Origin: Actinomycetes bacterium
GTDB lineage: Bacteria > Actinomycetota > Acidimicrobiia > Acidimicrobiales > Acidimicrobiaceae
Reading direction: 5' to 3'
Length of the DNA stretch: 34,875 bases
Assembly (NCBI GenBank): GCA_021833085.1
Contig: JAKBGL010000002.1
Span: 1 to 34,875, forward strand
The notes under the pieces were generated by a model. That model had not been told where the DNA came from. It searched no databases and worked only from the letters and a program-made list of their open reading frames with translations. Of the stretch, positions 24,116 through 32,429 are shown piece by piece. The position numbers were made by a program, and so were the translations under genes. Every line of letters starts with the position of its first letter. Within the stretch, counting starts at the first letter, position 1.

Positions 24116-25261
24116 GTGACGTTCACGATGGATGACCGGAGGAAGCAGATCCGGGATAAAGTGCTCAAATTTGACTTTGCCTTGGCTGTAGTCTCAATAG
24201 GCATTGCTGCATTTGGTGTACTAATGGTATATTCCGCTACAAAAGATTCCATGGTTCAACAAGGTCTAAGCCAGTACTACTACTTAGAGAGACAGGCTCT
24301 CTACGTCGTTTTAGGGGTAGCGGTCATGATCCTTGTGGCGATGGTTGACTATAGACGGATCTCTTCCTTAGCGTATCTATTTTATGGGGGACTAATCGTT
24401 GGGTTAGTTGGCGTATATATACCACATATCGGCAAGACGGCGCTTGGCGCGCAGAGATGGTATCAACTGGGTCCTTTTCAACTTCAACCTTCTGAGTTTG
24501 CTTCAATAGTTATCGTAATTGCAATGGCCTACTACGTCGACAGCCTCGAAGGGCCAGTAACTTTGAAAAATCTAATCCAATTGCTGGCGATGGTCGGTAT
24601 ACCTATGGTGCTCATAATAAAACAGCCAGATATTGGCACTGGCCTAGTTGTTGGGGTAGCTGGAGCAGCTCTTTTGGCCGTCGATCGAACTCCGGGCCGT
24701 TACCTGCTCTTCCTTGCGTTCGGAGCGATTGTTGGAGTCTATCTAATCGTCCATCTTGGCGTTCTCCATAAGTTTCAGCTTGCGAGACTTACTTCATTTT
24801 TGAACCAGAATAAAAACCCTTTTGGAACCAACGGGTACAATCTAACTGAATCAAAGATCGCTATCGGATCTGGTGGATTTTGGGGTAAAGGGCTTTTCAA
24901 AGGTACGCAAACTAACTTATCCTACGTGCCTGAACAGCAAACAGATTTTATCTTCACTGCGGTTGGTGAACAGTTAGGTTTTGTGGGTTCTGCGTCATTG
25001 ATAGCGGCTTTTGCATTTGTCTGCTACAGAATTTGGCGAGCGATGAGGCTCGCTAAAGATCCCTTAGGGCGTCTGATCGTCGCTGGAATTTTTGGACTTT
25101 TTGTCTACTCTATCTTTCAAAATGCAGGAATGACCGTAGGTATAATGCCAATAACTGGTATTCCTTTACCATTCATGTCCTACGGAGGGTCAGCTATGTT
25201 AACGTTTTTTGCGGCGATCGGACTGGTGTTAAATATCTCGATGAGACGTTCAGTCGGTTAG
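24116..25261 (+). CDS. rodA: SEDS peptidoglycan glycosyltransferase RodA
   Basis: Polytopic SEDS-family enzyme that polymerises lipid II, normally with a class B PBP partner. About ten membrane helices. Seen: M-V-Y-S-A-T after the first helix; Q-P-S-E-F-A; K-Q-P-D-I-G-T-G-L (family Q-P-D-L-G-T motif); I-A-I-G-S-G-G-F-W-G-K-G-L-F-K-G-T-Q-T, then P-E-Q-Q-T-D-F-I-F-T-A-V-G-E-Q-L-G-F with the conserved Asp; and a final P-L-P-F-M-S-Y-G-G-S. The wording of the G-S-Q-T-like loop is RodA-like rather than FtsW-like. 381 aa. GTG at 24116 or ATG at 24128 could be the start; neither has a clear ribosome site. Two bases separate it from the DUF151 gene. No PBP gene is nearby. Confidence 0.92.
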   Translation: MTFTMDDRRKQIRDKVLKFDFALAVVSIGIAAFGVLMVYSATKDSMVQQGLSQYYYLERQALYVVLGVAVMILVAMVDYRRISSLAYLFYGGLIVGLVGVYIPHIGKTALGAQRWYQLGPFQLQPSEFASIVIVIAMAYYVDSLEGPVTLKNLIQLLAMVGIPMVLIIKQPDIGTGLVVGVAGAALLAVDRTPGRYLLFLAFGAIVGVYLIVHLGVLHKFQLARLTSFLNQNKNPFGTNGYNLTESKIAIGSGGFWGKGLFKGTQTNLSYVPEQQTDFIFTAVGEQLGFVGSASLIAAFAFVCYRIWRAMRLAKDPLGRLIVAGIFGLFVYSIFQNAGMTVGIMPITGIPLPFMSYGGSAMLTFFAAIGLVLNISMRRSVG

Positions 25262-25263
25262 CT

Positions 25264-25836
25264 GTGACTACTTTGGGTTCAGGACATCTTGATGAAAACT
25301 CACACGAACCATCTCCTGGACTCACCGATTTGGGCGTTGACGCATTACGTGATCGGGATATGGACGGTATCTCATCTCCAGACGAAGCAGTTCCTGACTC
25401 GTCCTCAAAGCTTCTATCTGACTCTTTAGCTCGTTTGCGACAAGTGGGAGTTCAAGACGTTGGCGTAGCTCTTCCAGAGACGTTTGCTCGCCTTGTGCTG
25501 TTCGATCTGGATGATAAGTCGAACTCCTTTACTATTCCTATCTCTTTAGAGCAAGGTTCCCAAATAGCGGCGGCCCTACGAGGCTTAAAACCTCCAAGGC
25601 CGTTGTCACACCAGTTTTTTGCGTCGGTTCTCTTAGCGTTTGAGCTTCGAGTTGAGTATGTGGCAATAACAGAGATCCAAGGAGGTAACTACGTTGCAGA
25701 GGTGGCAGTCTCATCGGTTCAAGGACGCGTGAAGACCTTCGGCTCAAGAGCCTCTGATGCTGTGCTAATGGCGCTTGTGTCGGACTTGCCAGTGCCAATT
25801 CTTGCAGATATCTCATTTTTTAACAGGCCAATATAA
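25264..25836 (+). CDS. Bifunctional nuclease (BFN/DUF151) family protein
   Basis: 190 aa. The first 60 or so residues are an acidic, Asp/Ser-rich leader unlike the family core. From about residue 70 the DUF151 fold is clear: L-F-D-L-D-D-K-S-N-S-F-T-I-P-I, then G-L-K-P-P-R-P-L-S-H-Q-F-F-A-S-V-L, V-E-Y-V-A-I-T-E-I, and the closing S-R-A-S-D-A-V-L-M-A-L. Members have been described as nucleases in plants and are of uncertain role in bacteria. GTG start two bases after rodA, so the pair is probably one operon. In other actinobacteria DUF151 genes usually sit beside MerR or FHA regulators, so the link to rodA is somewhat unusual. Confidence 0.88.
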   Translation: MTTLGSGHLDENSHEPSPGLTDLGVDALRDRDMDGISSPDEAVPDSSSKLLSDSLARLRQVGVQDVGVALPETFARLVLFDLDDKSNSFTIPISLEQGSQIAAALRGLKPPRPLSHQFFASVLLAFELRVEYVAITEIQGGNYVAEVAVSSVQGRVKTFGSRASDAVLMALVSDLPVPILADISFFNRPI

Positions 25837-25840
25837 GGTA

Positions 25841-26071
25841 TTACTCGCAAGAGACTTGAGATTTTATGAATTCATGAGACACTGACCAAGTATTGGCGTT
25901 CAGCTCCGGGGAGAAGATGTATTGAGGGGATCCCATTTGTAGTTCAAAGCGTACCTCACGAAGGGCTGGAGTTGCGCTATATAAAAAGTTGTGGGCGGAT
26001 ATCCGACGATCTATATATCTCAAAGCGCAATGCCAACTCATAAGTGGTGTGCTGCCTCCCTGATGCCGCAT
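25841..26071 (-). CDS. Possible small ORF after the second SEDS gene
   Basis: A 76-codon minus-strand frame almost fills the 246-base convergent gap; the plus strand there carries no gene. It starts with ATG at 26071, eleven bases after the SEDS stop. The only purine run ahead of it (GAGGG, inside the perfect palindrome CCCTCGAGGG at 26072-26081) touches the ATG, which is poor spacing. The product (for example A-L-R-E-V-R-F-E-L-Q-M) has no membrane segment or known motif. It may be chance. Confidence 0.2.
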   Translation of the reverse strand: MRHQGGSTPLMSWHCALRYIDRRISAHNFLYSATPALREVRFELQMGSPQYIFSPELNANTWSVSHEFIKSQVSCE

Positions 26072-26082
26072 CCCTCGAGGGT

Positions 26083-27462
26083 TTAGGTTGCCAGTTGCTT
26101 TTGAATTGGAGGTTGGGGCCCAAAGAGGAGAACCTCATTACCTTCGTGTGAAATTCGTGCTAGTACGGCTATGAGAACGTAGTTAGCGACCAGCGACGAG
26201 CCGCCATACGCGACAAAAGGTAGGGTTACTCCCGTAAGAGGAAGAATTCTTACTACGCCTGAGATTATGAAAAAGGTCTGTAACCCAAACGTTAAGGTGA
26301 AAGATGCTGCTACTAACGATGAGAACTGAGATCTTGCCCGCATCGCCGCTCTCAATCCAGCTCCGACGATTATCAAGAATGCAAATAGTATGGCCGTGGT
26401 GCCGAGTAGTCCAAGTTCTTCACCGATTGCCGCAAAGATAAAGTCTGAAGTAACGACTGGAATAACAGAGGGATGACCTTGCCCGAGTCCGGTTCCAGAG
26501 TAACCACCAGTTCCAAGAGCATACTGGGCTTGCACGATTTGGTACCCGATTCCCTGTGCGTACTTCCACGGATCAATCCAGATTGTAAAACGTTCGTTTA
26601 CTTGAGCGAATAACTTTGATGCTACGAAAGCTCCAATGACGAAGAGCACCGATCCAAGGAGTAAAAAGGTTTTGTTGGCGGTAGCAAGCCACACCGTGAC
26701 GATAAAGGTTGCGAAGATCAAAAGCGCAAAACCGACGTCACGTTCGGCTGCCATGAGCATCATCGCAATAGCCCATGCGGCCCCCAATGGGCCAAAACTT
26801 CGAAGTGAAGGCCCTATCGCCCGTAGATTTCTAAGTGACATACGTTTGAGAAGGTCACTTTTCTCCGTCAGGTAGGATGCAAAAAATAGAGCGAGCAGTA
26901 GCTTCGCCGCTTCTACTGGTTGAAATGATAAAGGTCCTAGATGTATCCACAGTCTCTCTCCGTTGATATTTTCTCCAATACCAGGAACGAGCGGGGAGAG
27001 AACCAGTCCAATTCCCAATATAACGAGAATATAGCGGAAACGGTCCAAGTTATCGGAGTTCTTGACGACTACGAGGGTAAGGATGTAAAGTCCCACCCCT
27101 AAGGTTGTCCAAAGGACCTGCAGATGAGCTTCAGTTGGATCGAGACGTTCGATCATTACGAACCCAATACCATTTAGTAATGTAGCAACAGGTAGGAATA
27201 CCGGGTCTGCATCAGGTGCACTTATGCGGCTTGCTAGATGACCGAAGTAAGGTACTAAGACTACTGCGACTAAATATGGGTCGACGGTGGGAACGTAGCT
27301 TTGATTTAGCCCGTACTTCGCTAGGAAAAATGCGACAACTGTAGCGAGGTTTGCCAGAATGAGCAAACCAAGTTCAGTTCGTCGTTTTGGAAGAGTTACC
27401 TTCGTTTTAGCTCCGGATGGGGCCCTAGTGTGGCGCTCTTCAACCTGCGTCTTGCCTACCAA
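26083..27462 (-). CDS. SEDS-family (FtsW/RodA/SpoVE) peptidoglycan glycosyltransferase, long form
   Basis: 459 aa, with a basic leader of about 28 residues (K-R-R-T-E-L-G) and extra N-terminal helices, as in mycobacterial Rv0017c-type proteins. The SEDS core shows I-G-E-N-I-N-G-E-R-L-W-I-H-L-G-P-L-S-F-Q-P-V-E-A-A-K, A-A-E-R-D-V-G-F-A-L-L (equivalent of Q-P-D-L-G-T), G-T-G-L-G-Q-G, T-S-D-F-I-F-A-A-I-G-E-E-L-G-L-L-G with the conserved Asp, and L-P-F-V-A-Y-G-G-S. Start is TTG at 27462; no ATG or GTG precedes the conserved part. It could serve division (FtsW) or elongation; sequence reading alone does not decide. It is divergent from ppk1 and convergent with rodA-DUF151. Confidence 0.9.
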   Translation of the reverse strand: MVGKTQVEERHTRAPSGAKTKVTLPKRRTELGLLILANLATVVAFFLAKYGLNQSYVPTVDPYLVAVVLVPYFGHLASRISAPDADPVFLPVATLLNGIGFVMIERLDPTEAHLQVLWTTLGVGLYILTLVVVKNSDNLDRFRYILVILGIGLVLSPLVPGIGENINGERLWIHLGPLSFQPVEAAKLLLALFFASYLTEKSDLLKRMSLRNLRAIGPSLRSFGPLGAAWAIAMMLMAAERDVGFALLIFATFIVTVWLATANKTFLLLGSVLFVIGAFVASKLFAQVNERFTIWIDPWKYAQGIGYQIVQAQYALGTGGYSGTGLGQGHPSVIPVVTSDFIFAAIGEELGLLGTTAILFAFLIIVGAGLRAAMRARSQFSSLVAASFTLTFGLQTFFIISGVVRILPLTGVTLPFVAYGGSSLVANYVLIAVLARISHEGNEVLLFGPQPPIQKQLAT

Positions 27463-27495
27463 CTATCTGTAACCTCACCGGGAAATTTCTCATTT

Positions 27496-29637
27496 GTGAA
27501 CGAAACTTGTCTCATTAGCCATACTTTACTAGGTGTGGAGTTAGAAGTACTTGAAAAAATACATAGCTATGGTCCAAATCGTTTTATCAATCGAGAGCTA
27601 TCATGGCTGGCTTTCGCGAATAGGTTGGTAGATCTTGTTGAGGATGACTCAGTTCCGCTACTGGAGAGGACGAAGTTTTTAGCGATCTTATTTCAAGGAC
27701 TCGATGAGTTCTTTCAAGTTCGCGTAGCTGGCCTAAAGGACCAACTTGCGTCCAACAATAGATTGCGATCACCCGATGGACTAAAACCGCGTGAACAGCT
27801 GCAAGCGGTTAAAGGGGAGATGGATGACTTACTCGTACGGGTAGAGTCAATCTGGCCAATCCTTAGGACAAGCCTGATTCGAGAAAATATCTCAGTTGTG
27901 GAGTACTCTGAACTTACTCAGGATGAGGTATCGTATCTAAAAAAGCTTTTTGTTGAGGATATCTACCCAATACTTACACCTTTAGCGGTTGATCCGTCTC
28001 ATCCATTTCCCTATATATCTAATCTCTCTTTGAATCTAGTTGTAAAGGTGTACGGTGGTCCTGAAGATGAACTTCGTATCGCTAGAGTAAAGGTGCCACC
28101 ACTGGTGCCTCGCTTTATACAGCTGCTCGATTCAGGTAGATATATCGCACTCGAAGAGGTGATTAGTGCGCATGCGGAACTTTTATTTCCTGGAATGAGT
28201 ATAGGTTCGCGTCACTACTTTCGTGTGACGCGAAACGCAGATATCATCCTTGAAGAAGGCGAAGCTGACGACCTGTTACTTCTCGTAGAGTCCGAACTTA
28301 GGCGCAGGCGGTTCGGTAGAGCTGTTAGGTTGGAGATCGACGCTCAAGCAGACTCAGATATCGTGTCGCTTCTCATCGAGGAGCTTGATCTTCATCATGA
28401 TGATGTCTATCGGTTAGGTGTACCTTTGGCTTTAGACAGCCTTTGGGCGTTTTACTCTTTGGATCGCCCAGAACTAAAATCACCTGCTGCACCTCTTGTT
28501 CCGCCACCTGCAATAGTTGACGAGGCCGGAGTTGTGGCGGACATATTCAGCGTTCTGCGAGAGCATGACGTTTTGGTTCATCACCCCTACGAGTCTTTCT
28601 CCGCATCGGTTGAACTGTTCATCTCGCAAGCCGCCGACGATCCCGATGTACTCGCAATCAAGCAGACTCTGTATCGAACCTCAGGAGACTCGACCATAGT
28701 AGAGTCTTTGGTTAGGGCTGCCGAACAAGGTAAACAGGTTGCAGTGCTCGTAGAAGTGAAGGCCCGATTTGACGAGTTGGCTAACATCAACTGGGCTCGG
28801 AAGTTAGAGGAGGCGGGTGTTCACGTAGTCTATGGGCTCGTTGGACTGAAGACTCACCTCAAAGCGGCGCTTGTGGTTCGTAAAGAAGGTGTTCGTTTAA
28901 ATCGATACTTTCACCTAGGAACAGGAAATTATAACGCAAAGACGGCCAAATCTTATGAAGACTTTGGTCTATTGAGTTCTGATCCCGAGATAGGGGCCGA
29001 CCTTACCGAAGTTTTCAATATGCTGACAGGGTTTTCAGCAAGAACCCACTATTCAAAGTTGGTTTTGGCGCCAGCGGAACTTCGAGGCTTCGTGAATGCA
29101 AAGATTCATGAGCAGGTGAAAAGGGGACATGAGGGTCGGATAGTTATAAAAGTGAATGGCCTGGTCGACCCCGAGATGGTAGACGAACTCTATCTAGCAT
29201 CTCAAGCCGGTGTGCGAATCGATCTGATCGTTAGAGGGATCTGCTCTTTGCGTCCAGGTCTCGTGGGTCTCTCGGAGACGATCTCTGTAAAGTCAATTGT
29301 GGGATCGATGCTCGAGCATTCAAGAATCTACTGCTTTGGTGGTATCGATGAGAGCGACTCGGAGGTCTACCTGGCATCAGCAGACCTCATGTCAAGAAAT
29401 TTGGACCGTCGGGTCGAAGCAATGTTCCCGATTGAAGATGAAAATGTTAAACGAAGTGTGATTGAGACGATAAATCTTGAGCTCATGGATGATACGCGTT
29501 CTTGGGCTTTGGCAGGCGACGGTAGTTGGCGTCGGGTTTTGGCTACAACGGGAATTCACTCCCAGCGTCGGTTGGCTGAACTAGCCTTAGATAGGACAAA
29601 AGCGAGCTTTGTGAGGAGAAAAAGTGCTGGAGCGTGA
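27496..29637 (+). CDS. ppk1: Polyphosphate kinase 1
   Basis: Makes polyphosphate from ATP, reversibly. Seen: F-I-N-R-E-L-S-W-L-A-F-A-N-R and L-L-E-R-T-K-F-L-A-I-L-F-Q-G-L-D-E-F-F-Q-V-R at the N-terminus; P-L-A-V-D-P-S-H-P-F-P-Y-I; H-H-P-Y-E-S-F; the active-site loop R-Y-F-H-L-G-T-G-N-Y-N with phosphorylated His (about residue 473); and the second His in L-E-H-S-R-I-Y-C-F-G-G (about 608). About 713 aa from the chosen GTG at 27496, which has GGGAAA upstream. GTG 27535 would trim a non-conserved leader; GTG 27430 would overlap the divergent SEDS gene. The end overlaps the CYTH gene by 14 bases: first gene of a polyphosphate operon. Confidence 0.95.
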   Translation: MNETCLISHTLLGVELEVLEKIHSYGPNRFINRELSWLAFANRLVDLVEDDSVPLLERTKFLAILFQGLDEFFQVRVAGLKDQLASNNRLRSPDGLKPREQLQAVKGEMDDLLVRVESIWPILRTSLIRENISVVEYSELTQDEVSYLKKLFVEDIYPILTPLAVDPSHPFPYISNLSLNLVVKVYGGPEDELRIARVKVPPLVPRFIQLLDSGRYIALEEVISAHAELLFPGMSIGSRHYFRVTRNADIILEEGEADDLLLLVESELRRRRFGRAVRLEIDAQADSDIVSLLIEELDLHHDDVYRLGVPLALDSLWAFYSLDRPELKSPAAPLVPPPAIVDEAGVVADIFSVLREHDVLVHHPYESFSASVELFISQAADDPDVLAIKQTLYRTSGDSTIVESLVRAAEQGKQVAVLVEVKARFDELANINWARKLEEAGVHVVYGLVGLKTHLKAALVVRKEGVRLNRYFHLGTGNYNAKTAKSYEDFGLLSSDPEIGADLTEVFNMLTGFSARTHYSKLVLAPAELRGFVNAKIHEQVKRGHEGRIVIKVNGLVDPEMVDELYLASQAGVRIDLIVRGICSLRPGLVGLSETISVKSIVGSMLEHSRIYCFGGIDESDSEVYLASADLMSRNLDRRVEAMFPIEDENVKRSVIETINLELMDDTRSWALAGDGSWRRVLATTGIHSQRRLAELALDRTKASFVRRKSAGA

Positions 29638-30763
29638 GTACAAGCTTGAATTCGAAGGCAAGCACGTTAAAGATGATTTAGACTTTTTAGAGTTAACAGC
29701 GGGACTAGGCCTAGTTCCGGGGGCTTCTGGGAGCAAAGACCTTGTCTCAATCTACTTCGATACCGATGACTTTCGACTTCTACGGCTAGGTGTTGGGCTA
29801 CGCTTTAGATACTTGGGCGGAAAAGACAAGGATCCTCTTGCCTCGGAGGGGAGTTGGGGCATAAAGACGATACCCTTGCTTGAGCGTTCTGGAGCTGTAG
29901 CCCGCCATGAGTTTGAAGAAAAAGGGGTTGCGGCCCATCCCCCAACTTCTCTTTTTGAACCTCTAAACTTTATACTTGGTTCACTTGATAGACTTTCCAA
30001 GATTGCAGAGATCTATAATCATCGAAGCTGGATCCGATTTAATCAGGGTGCCTTAGAGGTCTTTGAGATCGACAAAGATAGAGTAGAAATTCGCTACCCT
30101 CATCCTCAGCGTTACCTCGAAGTCGAGGTTGAGGCGCTAAACCCCAGAGGCTATTCGTTTTGCGACAAAGTGGCTGCTGCTATGGCTTCGTTCGGCGGAA
30201 CTTTGACCTCCAGATCGAAGCTTGAAAAAGCACTTTCTATGGGAGGCATCCCCGAGGTGCCTCATTCCCTTGGAGAACTTAAAGGAGTCGAAGACCTCAG
30301 GCGAGCTTTAGGATTTGAGCTTTGGCTTCATAAGAACACTAAAACTCCCTACGGTGAGTACATAGAACAACTGCTTATTGCTTCAGCGATAGGAGTCGCG
30401 GTAGAGCATGGATTACGAACGGAGATATACTGGGTTGCGCTCGGTTTTTTGCTCTTGGCTAGAGATCTTGATCTAAAGGACGTCTCGTCCAAGATAGATC
30501 TTGTGAACAGCTGGGTTCTTGATCTTTTGCTTATAGGAGATTCGGTCAACTCTGTAGATCACGTAAGTTCTATCATATCTGAAGTAGGTCGGCAACTCCC
30601 AATAGATACCGAAACATACTGGGTCTATGAAGTTTCACCGCTCGAGTACGTGAGACAAGTTGTAGACAGGGGAGTTTTTACTTCTACGAATAGACTATTC
30701 GAGATGGCTGCCGAGCTTCAACTAGGAGCTGTGGCTGCGTTAAGGGAGTATCTGCTATCGTAG
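29624..30763 (+). CDS. CYTH-domain protein with an unrecognised C-terminal domain
   Basis: 379 aa. The N-terminal 210 residues are a CYTH (triphosphate tunnel) domain: the E-x-E-x-K signature E-R-E-Y-K at residues 3-7, Y-F-D-T-D-D-F-R-L, L-R-F-R-Y, W-G-I-K-T, E-V-E-V-E-A and the closing S-K-L-E-K-A. Such domains bind and often cleave triphosphates, including tripolyphosphate, with a metal. The last 165 or so residues are helical and start around L-K-G-V-E-D-L. They sit where CHAD normally follows CYTH, but the CHAD hallmark V-H-x-x-R-V-x-x-R-R is absent. GTG start with GAGGAG six to seven bases upstream, inside the ppk1 end. The setting between ppk1 and ppx points to polyphosphate metabolism. 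Confidence 0.85.
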   Translation: MLEREYKLEFEGKHVKDDLDFLELTAGLGLVPGASGSKDLVSIYFDTDDFRLLRLGVGLRFRYLGGKDKDPLASEGSWGIKTIPLLERSGAVARHEFEEKGVAAHPPTSLFEPLNFILGSLDRLSKIAEIYNHRSWIRFNQGALEVFEIDKDRVEIRYPHPQRYLEVEVEALNPRGYSFCDKVAAAMASFGGTLTSRSKLEKALSMGGIPEVPHSLGELKGVEDLRRALGFELWLHKNTKTPYGEYIEQLLIASAIGVAVEHGLRTEIYWVALGFLLLARDLDLKDVSSKIDLVNSWVLDLLLIGDSVNSVDHVSSIISEVGRQLPIDTETYWVYEVSPLEYVRQVVDRGVFTSTNRLFEMAAELQLGAVAALREYLLS

Positions 30764-30779
30764 GGTTAAAGAGAGTAAT

Positions 30780-32381
30780 TTGACTGATGATATAGCGAAC
30801 GACAATCTTTATCCGAGCGCTTCGTCCACGGTCGAGCCGATTGTTGGTGCCTTAGATCTAGGCTCCAACTCCTTCCATGCCCTTGTAGTTCGAGTGAAAC
30901 GAGATAGAACATTCGAGGAGCTTTACTCAGAAAAGGTGATGCTCAGACTTGGCGAAGAGGTGGCACGGACAGGTCGTTTTTCCGACGCTACTATCGAAAG
31001 GTCTGTGGAGGCGATTTCATACTTAGTTAGAGGTGCCTCCCTGGTGAAATGCTCGATCTTTGTAGCCTACGCTACAGCGGCCTTTAGGGAGGCAGAGAAT
31101 TCATCGGAGCTCGTCGATGCTATTGGGGAACGTTGTGGAATAAGGGTCCATGTAATCTCAGGACATCGGGAGTCTGAGTTAATATTTCGAGCCGTGCGAG
31201 CATCGGTGCATTTTGGGAAGGCCCCTGCTCTTGTTGCTGATCTAGGAGGCGGCTCGTTGGAGTTCGCTATGGGGGATCAGGCGCAGATGTACTTTGGGGT
31301 GTCCCTGCGGGTGGGAGTTGGACGTCTGATGTCTCGAGTTTCCTGCAGTGACCCTCTAACGGGCAAAGAGATTTCCGCGGTTGAAGAGTATCTTCTAGCC
31401 CATTTGGAACCTGTATTAACTAAGGCATCTGACTATAGCCCAGGGAGGCTCGTTGTCTGCTCTGGAACGTTTAGTTCATTAGCTAGAATCTGCTACTTGA
31501 ACCTAGATGGGATAGCTAGATCTGTCGTGGGGAAGGACATAAACGGACTGTCCTTACCTCCAAAAACCTTCGACAACCTAGAAGAACTTGTTCTAAAGAG
31601 TACATCCATTAAACGGCTTAAGGTAGCTGGTGTGGATGCGAAACGGAACGACCAACTTCCTCTTGGATATCTGGTATTGAGAAGCATTCTTCGCTACTTG
31701 AAAGTTGACGAGGTTCAAGTGTCTCAGTGGGCCTTAAGAGAGGGAATGATTCTGAATTACGTAGACGAGATGTCAGACTTTGAATTTACTCACGACGAGC
31801 AGTCCTTGAGGATCGGTTCTGTGCTGACGTTTCTAAAAAAGTTTGGTGGAATCAACTCTCATGCGCAACAAGTAAAGAAGATCGTTAGAGAGCTAGCCTT
31901 AGGATTAAGAGATGAGGTTGGGCTCGATGACTCAGATGTCGAAATCTTAGAGTTTTCCGCCATGGTGCACGACGTTGGGAACTTTATCTCTGCGAGTCAT
32001 CATGATCGGCATTCGGCCTATCTTGTGGAAGCTGCCGACTTACGGGGATTCTCACTCGAAGAACAGCACCTTATATCGGTTCTATGTCGATACCATAAAA
32101 AAGGTCAGCCTAAAGCGGAAGATTATCCAGTTCTGTCGACGCTCAGTTCAAGAAGTACTGAAAAGCTTATGCCGATGTTGGCTCTACTTCGCGTAGCGGA
32201 TGCTTTAGACCGCTCGCACCAAGATATCGTGCAAAGTTGCACAGTGACATTGAAGGATAGGACTTTGGAGCTTGGCTTGTCGGTCGCAGGCGACGCTACC
32301 TTAGAACTTTACGGTATTAGGCGAAAGGGGTGGTTGCTAGAAGAGGTCCTTTCAAGGACGCTTGAGATTAAGGTACTCTAG
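30780..32381 (+). CDS. ppx: Ppx/GppA family exopolyphosphatase with C-terminal HD domain
   Basis: 533 aa. The actin-like phosphatase core shows V-G-A-L-D-L-G-S-N-S-F-H (phosphate loop 1, about residue 24), A-T-A-A-F-R-E-A-E-N with the catalytic-type Glu region, I-S-G-H-R-E-S-E-L, and D-L-G-G-G-S-L-E-F (phosphate loop 2, about 157). From about residue 345 a helical domain carries M-V-H-D-V-G-N (His-Asp) and S-H-H-D-R-H-S-A-Y, as in long E. coli-type Ppx/GppA. It would release phosphate from polyphosphate chains or hydrolyse pppGpp. TTG start 17 bases after the CYTH gene with AAGAGAG upstream. Third gene of the operon; a 48-base convergent gap follows. Confidence 0.92.
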   Translation: MTDDIANDNLYPSASSTVEPIVGALDLGSNSFHALVVRVKRDRTFEELYSEKVMLRLGEEVARTGRFSDATIERSVEAISYLVRGASLVKCSIFVAYATAAFREAENSSELVDAIGERCGIRVHVISGHRESELIFRAVRASVHFGKAPALVADLGGGSLEFAMGDQAQMYFGVSLRVGVGRLMSRVSCSDPLTGKEISAVEEYLLAHLEPVLTKASDYSPGRLVVCSGTFSSLARICYLNLDGIARSVVGKDINGLSLPPKTFDNLEELVLKSTSIKRLKVAGVDAKRNDQLPLGYLVLRSILRYLKVDEVQVSQWALREGMILNYVDEMSDFEFTHDEQSLRIGSVLTFLKKFGGINSHAQQVKKIVRELALGLRDEVGLDDSDVEILEFSAMVHDVGNFISASHHDRHSAYLVEAADLRGFSLEEQHLISVLCRYHKKGQPKAEDYPVLSTLSSRSTEKLMPMLALLRVADALDRSHQDIVQSCTVTLKDRTLELGLSVAGDATLELYGIRRKGWLLEEVLSRTLEIKVL

Positions 32382-32429
32382 AAGCCTCCTGGAAAGCTCA
32401 ATGCGAGTTAGAAGACGACGCAACGACCA

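Noticed and set aside
26072..26081. Palindrome CCCTCGAGGG next to the long SEDS gene stop as a terminator
   Set aside because: Five-base arms with no loop and no T-run; not a credible intrinsic terminator.
29835..30763. Calling the whole CYTH protein a standard CYTH-CHAD protein
   Set aside because: The CHAD basic histidine/arginine motif is not visible, so only the CYTH half is named.
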